From UBA6164 sp964344155 (lineage in GTDB: Bacteria; Patescibacteriota; Gracilibacteria; BD1-5; UBA6164): a DNA stretch of 64,000 bases. The stretch spans positions 22,326 to 86,325 of the forward strand of contig CAYFMG010000003.1 in the NCBI GenBank assembly GCA_964344155.1, written 5' to 3'. The position numbers and the translations under genes were made by a program. Below the pieces are notes generated by a model that was given only the letters and a program-made list of their open reading frames with translations, had not been told where the DNA came from and searched no databases. This document shows, piece after piece, positions 52,512 through 61,013 of this stretch (its first letter is position 1; each line of letters starts with the position of its first letter).

Positions 52512-52545
52512 AAAAAATAATTACTAAAAAAGTAATTATTTTTTC
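52512..52545. terminator. Terminator of the GIY-YIG gene
   Basis: Stem aaaaaataattac/gtaattatttttt, just after the GIY-YIG stop on the minus strand. Confidence 0.75.
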
Positions 52546-52553
52546 TATACTAC

Positions 52554-52805
52554 TTAAATATCAGAAATTAACCTTTTATTTCTAAAAGCAATTCAAGATC
52601 AAGATTTTAAATATTTTTCAAAATCTAAAGCTTTCTTTTTATCATTGAAAGCAGAGTAATATATTATTTCCCAAGGTTTATATTTTTGTGTGTGCTTTGA
52701 TTTTCAAGCATTATGATCTTTTAATCTTTGTTTTAAATTTTCAGAAAATCATGTGTAAAATTTATCCTGTTTTTCTCTACTTCTAATTATATAAACATAA
52801 TACAT
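52554..52805 (-). CDS. GIY-YIG nuclease-domain protein
   Basis: The 83-aa protein begins MYYVYIIRSREKQDKFYTGF, the GIY-YIG pair in the form YVYI...FYTG. It continues with NLKQRLKDHNAGKSKHTQKY and PWEIIYYSAFNDKKKALDFE, the usual UPF0213/YhbQ pattern with the catalytic Arg, His and Glu. Members are small single-domain endonuclease-like proteins, perhaps in DNA repair. The start is the ATG at 52805; a nested ATG two codons in is also possible. Confidence 0.88.
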
Positions 52806-52857
52806 AATCTATTTTTCAAATTTTAATAGTACTTCTTCGCACAAGACTACGAAGTAC

Positions 52858-52949
52858 ATTTTTCGCTTATTTCATACCACTACCTTACTATATTAACACA
52901 GGCTGTGCCATTTGAAGCTAATGTAATGAAATGGAATTAGCGAAAAATG
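52858..52949. repeat. Long interrupted inverted repeat ending at the tmRNA 3' end
   Basis: Arms atttttcgct..tatttcat (52858-52875) and atgaaat..agcgaaaaat (52926-52949) pair over about 18 bases with a bulge. The 50-nt centre contains a smaller palindrome (cacaggctgtg). One arm overlaps the last 2 nt of the tmRNA gene. It could be a terminator or processing hairpin, or an element end. Confidence 0.55.
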
Positions 52950-53440
52950 GTGGAGCTAGACGGATTTGAACCGACGTCTCGGAAGGCTAGAGAGACACAT
53001 CTACTATCATAGTTTATTTTAATATTTATGTGAACAAGAAAACAAACAAAAATACACATAAAGATAGATTATTAAATATTTTTCATAAAACAAAATATAT
53101 CAGAAAATTTCTATGAAAAAACCCTATTTTGTTAAGTCAGTAAAACCTTAAGAGTCGAAGTTTTTAAAGACTATGTAGCAGGCCAATCGGCACTCATCAT
53201 TAAAGAAGGCTACACACTATGCCAGTTTTGGTTAGGCAGTAGCGAATGCTGGAGTTCTAAGACCAGCAGCAAAGTTAGCTAGGCTAGCTTTAGCTCTTTC
53301 ATAAGTATTTGCACTTATTGTTATCTTTGATTGATTACCTGTACTTCGAAGTTTTAACGAAGAACGTAAGGAAGTCAAAGACACCTCCCTGATAGCATAT
53401 AACCCGAGCGATTCTCCCGATAGAAACCAAGATTAGCCCC
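52948..53440 (-). ncRNA. ssrA: Transfer-messenger RNA (tmRNA)
   Basis: About 493 nt. The 5' end reads GGGGCTAATCTTGG, and the 3' end reads CGGTTCAAATCCG then TCTAGCTCCACCA, an Ala-tRNA-like acceptor with encoded CCA. The segment AGTGCAAATACT contains the likely resume codon GCA. The frame gives ANTYERAKASLANFAAGLRT followed by PAFATA and TAA. This 26-residue tag is longer than the usual 8-15 and recalls the long mycoplasma tags. Its one glycine is GGT, not TGA. tmRNA with SmpB rescues stalled ribosomes. The tag frame is inferred. Confidence 0.92.
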
Positions 53441-53448
53441 GTAACGGT

Positions 53449-53476
53449 ATTATATAAAAAAAACTAAAAATGTAAA
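53449..53476 (-). promoter_or_regulatory. tmRNA promoter
   Basis: On the minus strand, TTTACA (53471-53476), a 16-nt spacer and TATAAT (53449-53454), with the first tmRNA base 9 nt downstream. It overlaps the terminator of the upstream gene. Confidence 0.75.
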
Positions 53477-53490
53477 ATTTTTAGTTTTTT
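53458..53490 (-). terminator. Terminator of the 124-aa gene
   Basis: An A/T stem (aaaaaactaaaaat and its complement, 5-6 nt loop). The gene's stop codon is within the right arm. Confidence 0.65.
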
Positions 53491-53855
53491 TGTCTTCTTA
53501 TATAATTTAATGTAGCAGCACTATGATTAAAATTATTTAATTCAGTAGCTCTTCATAATTTTCATGAACCAGTAACCAATACTTCATCTAACTCTTGATT
53601 AACAGATTCTGCAAATCTAGACATAGCTATTTTATCAGATCTTCTTATATCTAATAAATCTGATTTTCATTTTCACACTAAAGCAAATTCTTCTGTTTTT
53701 TCTAAAAGAGTTCTCGTTCTTTTTTTATTACTTTCTATTTCCTTATTTTTTTCTATTTCTCTTTGTTTTTTTACCTGTTCCATTTTATCCTTAGCTTCTT
53801 TTAATCTTTTTCTCAAACTTACAAGCCTTTCTTCAAAATTATTATCTAAATCCAT
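53481..53855 (-). CDS. Coiled-coil hypothetical protein (124 aa)
   Basis: The N-terminal half is a highly charged coiled coil (NFEERLVSLRKRLKEAKDKM then EQVKKQREIEKNKEI). The C-terminal half is less charged (KSDLLDIRRSDKIAMSRFAE; VTGSGKLGRATELNNFNHSA). Four glycines in the second half include TGA. No family recognised. It follows the 110-aa gene by 16 nt, suggesting an operon. Confidence 0.6.
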
Positions 53856-53871
53856 AGTTTTATATTATTTT

Positions 53872-54204
53872 TTAAGCTGTTCATCATATTTGTTCTAAGT
53901 TTTTTACAGTTATATAAAAATCCCTGTCTTCTAAAGTTTTGTTCTCTGAAACTTCTGTTCATAATCTTCAACGTAGAGATAAAGCTAAAGCTTGTTCTGC
54001 TGTAATCTCTCATATTTTTAAATTCTCTATACCAAAAGATGGATCCAAAAGTAGATTCTTTGTTTCTACTAAATTTACACCTTCCTCAAGAATTATCCTA
54101 ACCATCTCTCAGTATTCTTCTGTATCTAAATTAAATATAACTGGTATTATAGTCTCTACATTAGAAACCTCTTCTTTAGCTGATGCTTCGACTAATAACT
54201 TCAT
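53872..54204 (-). CDS. Hypothetical protein (110 aa)
   Basis: A small acidic alpha/beta protein starting MKLLVEASAKEEVSNVETII and ending DFYITVKNLEQIGGTA. It contains TGA glycines (EEYGEMV, LRGRLGTE). It lies between the zinc-ribbon and coiled-coil genes on the same strand. No family recognised. Confidence 0.55.
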
Positions 54205-54268
54205 GATTTTTATTTACTTCTTAATAATTGTAAGTATTATAATTATAATATAGTAAAAGTCAAGATAT

Positions 54269-54550
54269 TTAACTTTTTCTAATTATACCTAAATTCCCTC
54301 TATTTACCTTGTTTATATATTTACCATTTACTATCTTTACTGTAGCTATTCTATTATTACATCATTTACAGAAAATATCTGTTCATTCTGGATCAAAATT
54401 ATCAAGAAAAATACCTTGGTAGTCTTTGTTTATCCTATCCCTATGGATTTTTAAAAGAGTTCTACCAGGACCTTTTTTGTATTTAACAAGCTTCTCTCAG
54501 CATTTACAATACACTGTTATTACCTTGTATTTAGTTAATTTTTTAGCCAT
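54269..54550 (-). CDS. Small zinc-ribbon protein (93 aa)
   Basis: Two Cys pairs, VYCKCGEKLVKYKKGPGRTL and IFCKGCNNRIATVKIVNGKY, form a likely zinc ribbon in a basic protein (MAKKLTKYKVI start). The Gly of CGE and CKGC are TGA codons. This pattern occurs in conserved small proteins of many bacteria, with no known function. It starts 1 nt from the stop of the 487-aa gene, so the two are cotranscribed. Confidence 0.7.
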
Positions 54551-54551
54551 T

Positions 54552-56015
54552 TTATTTCCATTTACTTATATTGAGTCAATTCAATTTTGGATCAATAAGT
54601 CATGAGTCTATAAGTTTGTTATAAACTGCTGTGTTTCAAAAAGCTGAACCATCAGAGTATTTTTTTCAGTTTATCTCTCCTGTTTCTTTTATTTCTCAAA
54701 AAGCCATCTTAGCATCAGCTAGAGTCTTAAAACATTTAACTACTCATGTTTCTTTTCAGTCTTCATCTATTACACTTTGCTCAGGTATTCAGATATTTTT
54801 TCATATCATATTTAGTATAGCTAGAGTTTTGTTTTCTGTTATTCATTCATTACTAGTATAATCAAACCCAAATTTATTATTAGCTAATACTTTGAAATCA
54901 TGAGAATATTTATCCCATAAAAAACCTAATCATAGATTGTATAAAGTATTTTGAAATTTTATAAAGTTAGCTAAAGCTTCGCTTGTAAATTTATCTTTTT
55001 CTTTATCTGTTATAAAAACAGTTTTTCATGTTTGTGTTTCTATATTGTATCATCATGAAACTTTGTATGAATTTCAGTCTGGATATGTGTAATCTATAAG
55101 TACTCATATTTCTTTTTCTTTCTTCCTTTGTGCTTCTGCTTGTTTTTGTTCTCTTTTTTTTCTTTCTCTTTTTTCTGCTATATCTTCTTGTTCATTTTCA
55201 TTATCAGCTCATGTTATTTTTTTATTTGCTAGCTTATTTTTATCTTCTAGATTTCATAATATAGCTAATAATTTATTAAATATATATTTTTCATTTTTTT
55301 CTAAGTTCTCGATTTTTATATCAAATAGTTTTTCTAAAAATTTTTTTGTGTATTCTTTTTTAGCTTTTTTATCTAGATTTAAATATTCTTCTGACTTTAA
55401 TAAATCATCTAAAATAGATTTAAGAAAATCAGTATTAAAATCTACTTTTTCTCATTTATAACTTACAACTCAGAGTTCTTCAAATTTATCAAATAATTCC
55501 TTATTCTCTGTTTTTAATTTAAATAGATGTTTATTTAAATCGTTTTGAAATATAAAAGATTGTGTTTTTAAAAATTCACTATACCTAGCAAATAAAAAGT
55601 TTTTCTTTTCTGGAAAATTTGATTCTATAAACTTTTCTACTTCTTTAAAATTTCTTTGCTTATGTACCATTGATTTTACAACCCATACTCATATCTCAGT
55701 ATCCTTTTTTAATATATCTGGTAATATATTATATATACTAGGATTTACAAGCAAAGCTGTTTTAACTACTTGTTTATCTGAATGTAAATCTGGAAATTGT
55801 TTAAAATAATCTACCCCTAATTCTGAAATCAGATACAAGGCTAACTCTTTGTTTGTCTTTTCAAATGGTATAATTCTAGATATAGAATCCATAATACCGT
55901 ATTTATCTCTAAGCTTCTGTAGGTCAGTCTTTTTGGCAGGACTAATTATCTCCAATATCTTTAAAAATATTGGATTTTCTTCATTTCTTTCTCTGGAATT
56001 ATTAGTATTTTGCAT
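54552..56015 (-). CDS. Hypothetical protein with a charged coiled-coil centre (487 aa)
   Basis: A helical protein starting MQNTNNSRERNEENPIFLKI, with a central Lys/Glu/Arg coiled coil (EDIAEKRERKKREQKQAEAQ). A C-terminal region of strands and aromatic residues follows (ETQTGKTVFITDKEKDKFTS; KFGFDYTSNEGITENKTLAI). TGA glycines are frequent in the C-terminal half only. No signal peptide or catalytic motif. It follows uvrB by 21 nt and is followed by the zinc-ribbon gene by 1 nt. Function unknown. Confidence 0.6.
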
Positions 56016-56036
56016 AATATTTATTATGTTAAGTGA

Positions 56037-58196
56037 TTACTTTTTTCCTTTTTTCAACATCAATAATTCATCTCTTAACTCTGCTGCTTTTTCATATTCC
56101 ATATTGGCTGCGGCTATATCCATTTCTAGTTCTAGTCTTGCTATTTCTCTTTCTGCTGAGCGCTTATCTAGTACAGCATAATCTTTTTTAGTTTTGTTTG
56201 ATTTAAGTCACATGTCTTTGATTTCACTGTATACTGTTTTTGGTGTTATATTATTTTGTCTATTATACTCTTCTTGTAAATTTCTTCTATAATAAGTTAA
56301 ATCTATTGCCTTCCTCATAGCTTCAGAAATAAATAAACCATTTTCGTTTATTAATTTTCATTTATCAAATCTATATAAATTTCATAAATATGGATTTTTT
56401 TCTTCTAATTTAATTTTAGAGCTACCCTCTCCTGGCAGGAGAGGGGCTGGGGGTGAGGTTTGCTCACTATACATATATACTTTCCCCTGTGCATTTCTGG
56501 CTGCTCTACCTATTATTTGTATTAGAGATGAAGTTGATCTTAAAAATCATTGTTTATCAGCATCTAGTATACATATTTTACTTACTTCTGGTAAATCAAG
56601 ACCTTCTCTAAGTAGATTTACTCATACTATTACATCTATAGTTCATTCTCTTAATTCTTTTAATATTTCTAATCTTTCTAATGTTTCTACTTCAGAATGC
56701 AGATATTTAACACTTACTCAGTTTTCCATTAGATAATCATTTAACTCTTCACTTGATCTTTTTGTAATAGTTGTAATAAGAACTCTTGATTTGTTTTCTA
56801 CAGCTTCAGTTATATTTTTCATTATATCGTCTACCATAAATTCCATAGGTCTCAAAATTATTTCAGGATCAAGTAATCATGTAGGTCTCATCATTTGTGG
56901 TATAACTCTACTATTTTTAGATGCTTTCCATACACCATCTTTATTTGGATCAAAATCAAAAAATATTGAAGGATCCTTACAGCTATTTTCTATCTCATAG
57001 TTTCATGGTGTAGCTGATACTGCTACTACATTTTTAAATTTAGATTCAAATTCATCAAATTGTAATGGTCTATTATCCATAGCACTTGGTAATCTAAATC
57101 AGTTTTCTACTAGATTTACTTTTCTTGCTCTATCTCAAGCATACATTCATCCTATTTGACTAAAAGTCATATGTGATTCATCAACCAAACACAAAAAATC
57201 ATCACCAAAATAATCCATAAGTGTCGCTGGAGCTACTCAAGCTTTTCTTCAATCAAGATATCTAGAATAATTTTCTATACCATTTACATATCATACTTCT
57301 TGCATCATTTCTAGATCATATTCTACCTTTGTTTTTAATCTTTCATATTTTAATACATCTCATAGGTCTTCTTTGTAGTACTTTAATCTTTCATCTAGTT
57401 CTTTTTTGATTTCTGGTATTATTTCTTCTATTCTTTCCTTTGTTGTAACTGTATGTTTGGCTGGATATATAGTTACTGATTGCATATAATCATAAACTTC
57501 TCATGTTAAATAATTCCTTGAACTTATTTGACTTACTTCATCTCACCAAAACTCAACAGTTATAACAGTTTCACTACTTGCTGGATATATTTCAAGTACA
57601 TCTCACATTACCAAAAAATTTCATGGTTTAAAATCGCTAGCTGATCTTCTGTACTGAATTGCTATCAAACGTTTTAATATATCCTCTATTTTGTATTCTT
57701 TTCATACTTCTATATCAAATACTTGTTCTGTATACGATGATATATCTCATATACCATAAATACATGATACACTAGCAACTATTACTACATCTTTTCTAGT
57801 AAGTAGATCTTGAGTAGCTGCATGCCTTAATCTATCTATCTCTTCATTTATTGTTGCTTCTTTTTCTATATATGTATCTGTTTTTGCTACATATGCTTCT
57901 GGTTGATAATAATCATAATACGAAACAAAATAATGAACCGCATTATCAGGGAAAAACTCTTTGAATTCCTGAGCTAGTTGCGCTGCGAGAGTTTTATTAT
58001 GGGCTATTATTAGGGTAGGTTTATTTACTTCTTTTATCACATTTGCCATAGTAAAAGTTTTACCGCTTCAGGTAACTCACCAAAGTGTTTGAAACTTCTC
58101 TTTGTCTTCTATATTTCATACTATAGATTTAATAGCCTGAGCTTGATCAGGACTTGGTGTATATTTTGATTTTAGATTAAATACTTTTTCACTCAT
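56037..58196 (-). CDS. uvrB: Excinuclease ABC subunit B
   Basis: This 719-aa helicase-like damage-verification protein has the start YTPSPDQAQAIKSIVGNIED, Walker A LWGVTGSGKTFTMANVI, the beta-hairpin VHYFVSYYDYYQPEAYVAKT and helicase motifs. The C-terminal UvrC-binding UVR motif is present (ARLELEMDIAAANMEYEKAA). In the segment after VYMYSEQ, about 35 extra residues occur (SPPAPLLPGEGS and the following KIKLEEKNPYLGNLYRFDKG), encoded in part by a GC-rich palindrome at 56425-56445. Otherwise length and order are normal. It works with UvrC, also in this window. Confidence 0.95.
56425..56445. repeat. GC-rich palindromic repeat inside uvrB
   Basis: A perfect palindrome ccctctcctggcaggagaggg, followed by GCTGGGGGTGAGG. 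Its C/G arms and A-poor composition are unlike the surrounding AT-rich gene. It is translated in frame as PPAPLLPGEG. Confidence 0.88.
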
Positions 58197-58251
58197 TTTT
58201 CTTTTTTATAAATAATTCTCCCTAGTATATCTATTTTTTCTCAAAATACAA

Positions 58252-58278
58252 AAAAACTAGACAAAAAGCCTAGTTTTT
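58252..58278 (-). terminator. Terminator of the PGRP-SpoIID gene
   Basis: Stem aaaaactag/ctagttttt. It begins in the stop codon (58277-58279) and has a T run on the minus strand. Confidence 0.75.
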
Positions 58279-60151
58279 AGATTCATTTTATATCAACTCA
58301 TTTCAAGAAATATTTTATTATCATATCGTATGTCCATCATTTTTTTGCAAAATAACTTACTCAAGCTCAAGATATACCTACACCGTGTCATGCTTTTTTT
58401 TGTCATTTACTACCTGTATCTACAACTGATTGTAAATAAGGGTATTTTTTAGATTCTGTTTTACAAATTTTTTCTGAGTATCTAATACTACAGTATTCAA
58501 AGAAACTCATTGTTTTTCCGCTACTTCTAGAGAAATACCATGGTTTAATTAATTCTCAATTATAACTAATGACTTGTCATTTTGTTTCATCAACTATTTT
58601 GTTTATTTTTGGACTTCTTTTTTCTAAGCTATATCATAGATATCTTTGGAATACATTTGGATCATCAGATCAATCATAAAATTCTCACTTAAATTTTCTA
58701 GCTTTTTTTGTATACCAAGTTGCATAACTTCTAGCTGCTACAACTATGGCTTTTATTTTTTCTGGATCTTCTCAATTACTTACTTCTCATAGTCCTTTTA
58801 GATAATCTTGCATACTTAGCTCATTTACTACTACTAGTTTTCAGTTTTGTGCATATACATATATATCTCATCTAAATCTATTATCATTATATCTTTTTTC
58901 TTTATCCCAAGCTGGAATTCTTTCCCAAGAGGATATTTCCAAGATAGAGTTTTGTACTTTTTTAGGTACTTTAAAAATATTGTATTTTTGTCATTTGATA
59001 TATATATGGTTTCATTTTCTTTTAAGTGGTAGTTTAACTCATCAGCTTTTTATTGTTATTTCATCATTATCAGGATATGATAGTTTTATTTTTATTTTAT
59101 CTTCTTTATCTTGAGATATATAATGATTGTATATCTCGCTTTTTTTGTATTTAAAATACTCTATTATTAATCATTTTAGGTTAGTTTTTACTTTGTCTTG
59201 TTTTTCTTCTAGAGACACTTCTAGTTTTGCTAATAGGTCTATTATTTCTCTATCTGAATATTTTGATAGTGGTTTAAATATTCTTTGTTTATATATTTTT
59301 ATTAGTTTATCATAAAGTATATCTTTTCTTAGTTTTGTTATTTCTGCATATAGTTTATCTCATGGACATGTAGTGTGTCATGCGTCTCTATGTCAGATTA
59401 TAGGATATTTTAGTTCACTTTTAAGTAATTTTTCACATTTATCTAGATTGCATTCTTCATGAAAATATGTTTTTTTTCATATATCTATTTTGTATTTATT
59501 TACTAGATATTTTGTTAGTTTTCTAAGGGCTGTATATTGTTTTTTATTTATATCATTTTCAGAATAATCTCAAATCATAGCTATTCAGATACTTCATATA
59601 TTATTCCGTTTATCATGTGCTCATACTGTGTAATCTCATCCAGCTCTTCATTCAAATATTTCACCATTTTTACCTATTAGATAGTTGTATCATATATCTC
59701 ACCATTGTCTTGTTAATGCGTGATACTTATATATTCTTCTAACTCATTCTACACTAGATTCATAGTCTAGGTGGGTATGGTGTATTATTATAGAGTTTAT
59801 CTTTTTTGCTTTTGATATAGGCCAGGCTAATTTTCTTGTGTTTTCATATTTTATTTTATCTCTAAGTTCTATATATTCTCAGAATTCATTTAACATAATA
59901 TTATTTTTTGTTTTTTCTTTTTGAGCGTATTCTTTTATTTTTTGTTTTTGTTCTTTTGTATATATTTTATTTTGATTGGATGCTTTTTCTTTTCTATTTT
60001 TCAATATTTCTTTCCATTCTTTTCAATCTAGATATCTATAGTTTTCATTTGCTCACCACTGTTCTCTTGATATTATTTCTATTTCATTTGTTGCGAATGT
60101 TTCTATTACAAAGCTGATAGAAATTAGTAATACAAGTAATATTTTTTTCAT
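58277..60151 (-). CDS. Secreted PGRP/amidase-2 fused to a SpoIID/LytB domain
   Basis: This 624-aa protein has a signal peptide (MKKILLVLLISISFVIETFA). An N-acetylmuramoyl-L-alanine amidase domain of the PGRP type follows: IIIHHTHLDYE, GDIGYNYLIGKNGEIFEGRA and IIGHRDAGHTTCPGDKLY (His, His and Cys zinc ligands). The SpoIID domain comes next: LKGLGEVSNGEDPEKIKAIV then VAARSYAT, and GHGVGISGAGVSYFAKKGGT. SpoIID cleaves glycan strands after amidases remove stem peptides, so one protein could do both steps in wall remodelling. Most glycines in both sites are TGA. Confidence 0.88.
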
Positions 60152-60229
60152 TTAGTTTTTTGCTAATAATTATAGTAATTACCAGTATATTTATTTTAAA
60201 AAAAAGACAATAAAAAAGAACAAAATTAG

Positions 60230-60290
60230 ACCACCCCCTAACCCCCTCCTTAGTAAGGAGGGGGAATGAGCAGTAGCGAAAGGGGGTGGT
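60230..60290. repeat. Nested GC-rich palindrome downstream of hicA
   Basis: A perfect 23-nt core palindrome (60242-60264) is nested in outer arms accaccccct/agggggtggt (60230-60239 and 60281-60290). The core recurs at 60941-60963 and, with small changes, inside uvrC. Confidence 0.9.
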
Positions 60291-60300
60291 CTTTAACACA

Positions 60301-60334
60301 AAAAAAGAACACTTTCGTGTTCGTGTTCTTTTTT
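60301..60334 (-). terminator. Terminator downstream of hicA (copy 1)
   Basis: Stem aaaaaagaacac/gtgttctttttt. A near copy lies at 60985-61013, directly after the giant surface-protein gene. Confidence 0.85.
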
Positions 60335-60335
60335 A

Positions 60336-60368
60336 TTACCTCGCATTAGCATACTTAAACGGAGCTTC
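60336..60368 (-). pseudogene. 3' remnant of a surface-protein gene
   Basis: Eleven codons in the minus frame read YEAPFKYANAR then TAA. This nearly repeats the C-terminus AEAPFKYANAR of the giant surface protein whose stop is at 61014-61016. It lies directly downstream of hicA, with its own copy of the terminator and palindrome. It is best explained as the leftover end of a duplicated gene. Confidence 0.8.
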
Positions 60369-60373
60369 ATACT

Positions 60374-60592
60374 TTAAAGTGACCAAAATTCTTTTGTAGT
60401 AATTCAAGCTGCTTTTATTATAGAAGATAGTGTTCATTTTTTTATATCTTTTTTTCAATGATTTGGTAGAATAATAGTTTTATCTAAGTCTTTATTATAC
60501 CAGACCTCATGACTTCATTTAGCTTCTCTATAAAATTCAAATCAAAGTTTTTGTAATTTCTTTTTTATTCAATAATAATTAATTGATACCAT
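60374..60592 (-). CDS. hicA: HicA toxin (mRNA interferase)
   Basis: This 72-aa double-stranded-RNA-binding-fold protein contains IKKKLQKLGFEFYREAKGSH followed by EVWYN, then IILPNHGKKDIKKGTLSSII and KAAGIT, the full HicA pattern including the catalytic His of GSHEVW. It would cleave mRNA when not neutralised by HicB. Its ATG overlaps the hicB stop (TAATG), so translation is coupled. TGA glycines in GSH and NHG show adaptation to code 25, so expression of active toxin depends on UGA reading. Confidence 0.9.
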
Positions 60593-60813
60593 TATACTGT
60601 CACGGGTAAGTTAAATAAAGATTCTTCTGTTTTATTTACAGCTAATCATTTGTTTCATTTTAATTCTTTAACTGTTTTATAAACATCTAAAAAGTTTATA
60701 AGAGCATCTTCTACTGTTTCTCATTCTGCATATATACCACTATCAAATGGTGTTGTTATAAGATAAGATCATTCATTTTCTCTTACAACTATTCATAATT
60801 GATTTAATACCAT
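60592..60813 (-). CDS. hicB: HicB antitoxin
   Basis: The 73-aa protein has the partial RNase-H-like HicB fold: QLGIVVRENEGSYLITTPFD then SGIYAEGETVEDALINFLDV. It lacks a C-terminal ribbon-helix-helix or HTH DNA-binding domain, so it is the short form. The antitoxin is encoded first, the less common gene order for hicAB, with a 1-nt overlap into hicA. Several glycines are TGA. Confidence 0.85.
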
Positions 60814-60877
60814 AATTCTTAAATTATTTATTATTTTTCCCTATTATATCCATAAACTATTTTATTGCAAAATAAAA

Positions 60878-60898
60878 GGGCGAACACAAGGTTCGCCC
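60878..60898. repeat. Second type of GC-rich palindrome
   Basis: Perfect arms gggcgaac/gttcgccc with a 5-nt loop (acaag), followed by CCTACATT. It is a different family from the ccccctcctt repeats, lying upstream of hicB. Confidence 0.8.
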
Positions 60899-60940
60899 CT
60901 ACATTTAAACCACGCCCTTCTTTAGTTACTCTGTTTTTCT

Positions 60941-60963
60941 CCCCCTCCTTAGTAAGGAGGGGG
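60941..60963. repeat. GC-rich palindrome, second intergenic copy
   Basis: The same 23-nt core as at 60242-60264, followed by TTGGGAGGTGGTCTTTAACAC, which matches the left copy for over 20 bases. The outer arm is incomplete here. Confidence 0.9.
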
Positions 60964-60984
60964 TTGGGAGGTGGTCTTTAACAC

Positions 60985-61013
60985 AAAAAAAGAACACTTT
61001 CGCGTTCTTTTTA
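60985..61013 (-). terminator. Terminator of the giant surface-protein gene (copy 2)
   Basis: Stem aaaaaagaacac/gcgttctttttt (one mismatch), immediately after the stop at 61014-61016. Confidence 0.85.

Noticed and set aside
52948..53440. tmRNA as a used attachment site for an integrated island
   Set aside because: No second copy of the tmRNA 3' end and no integrase gene occur in the window, so integration is not supported here.
60084..60299. Minus-strand frame across the palindromic repeat at 60.2 kb
   Set aside because: It is composed of repeat translation plus AT-rich intergenic sequence, with no conserved motif, and overlaps the start of the PGRP-SpoIID gene.
60230..60963. Repeated GC-rich units near 60 kb as a possible CRISPR array
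   Set aside because: There are only two intergenic copies about 700 nt apart, they are palindromic, and hicAB lies between them. There is no regular spacer pattern or cas gene.
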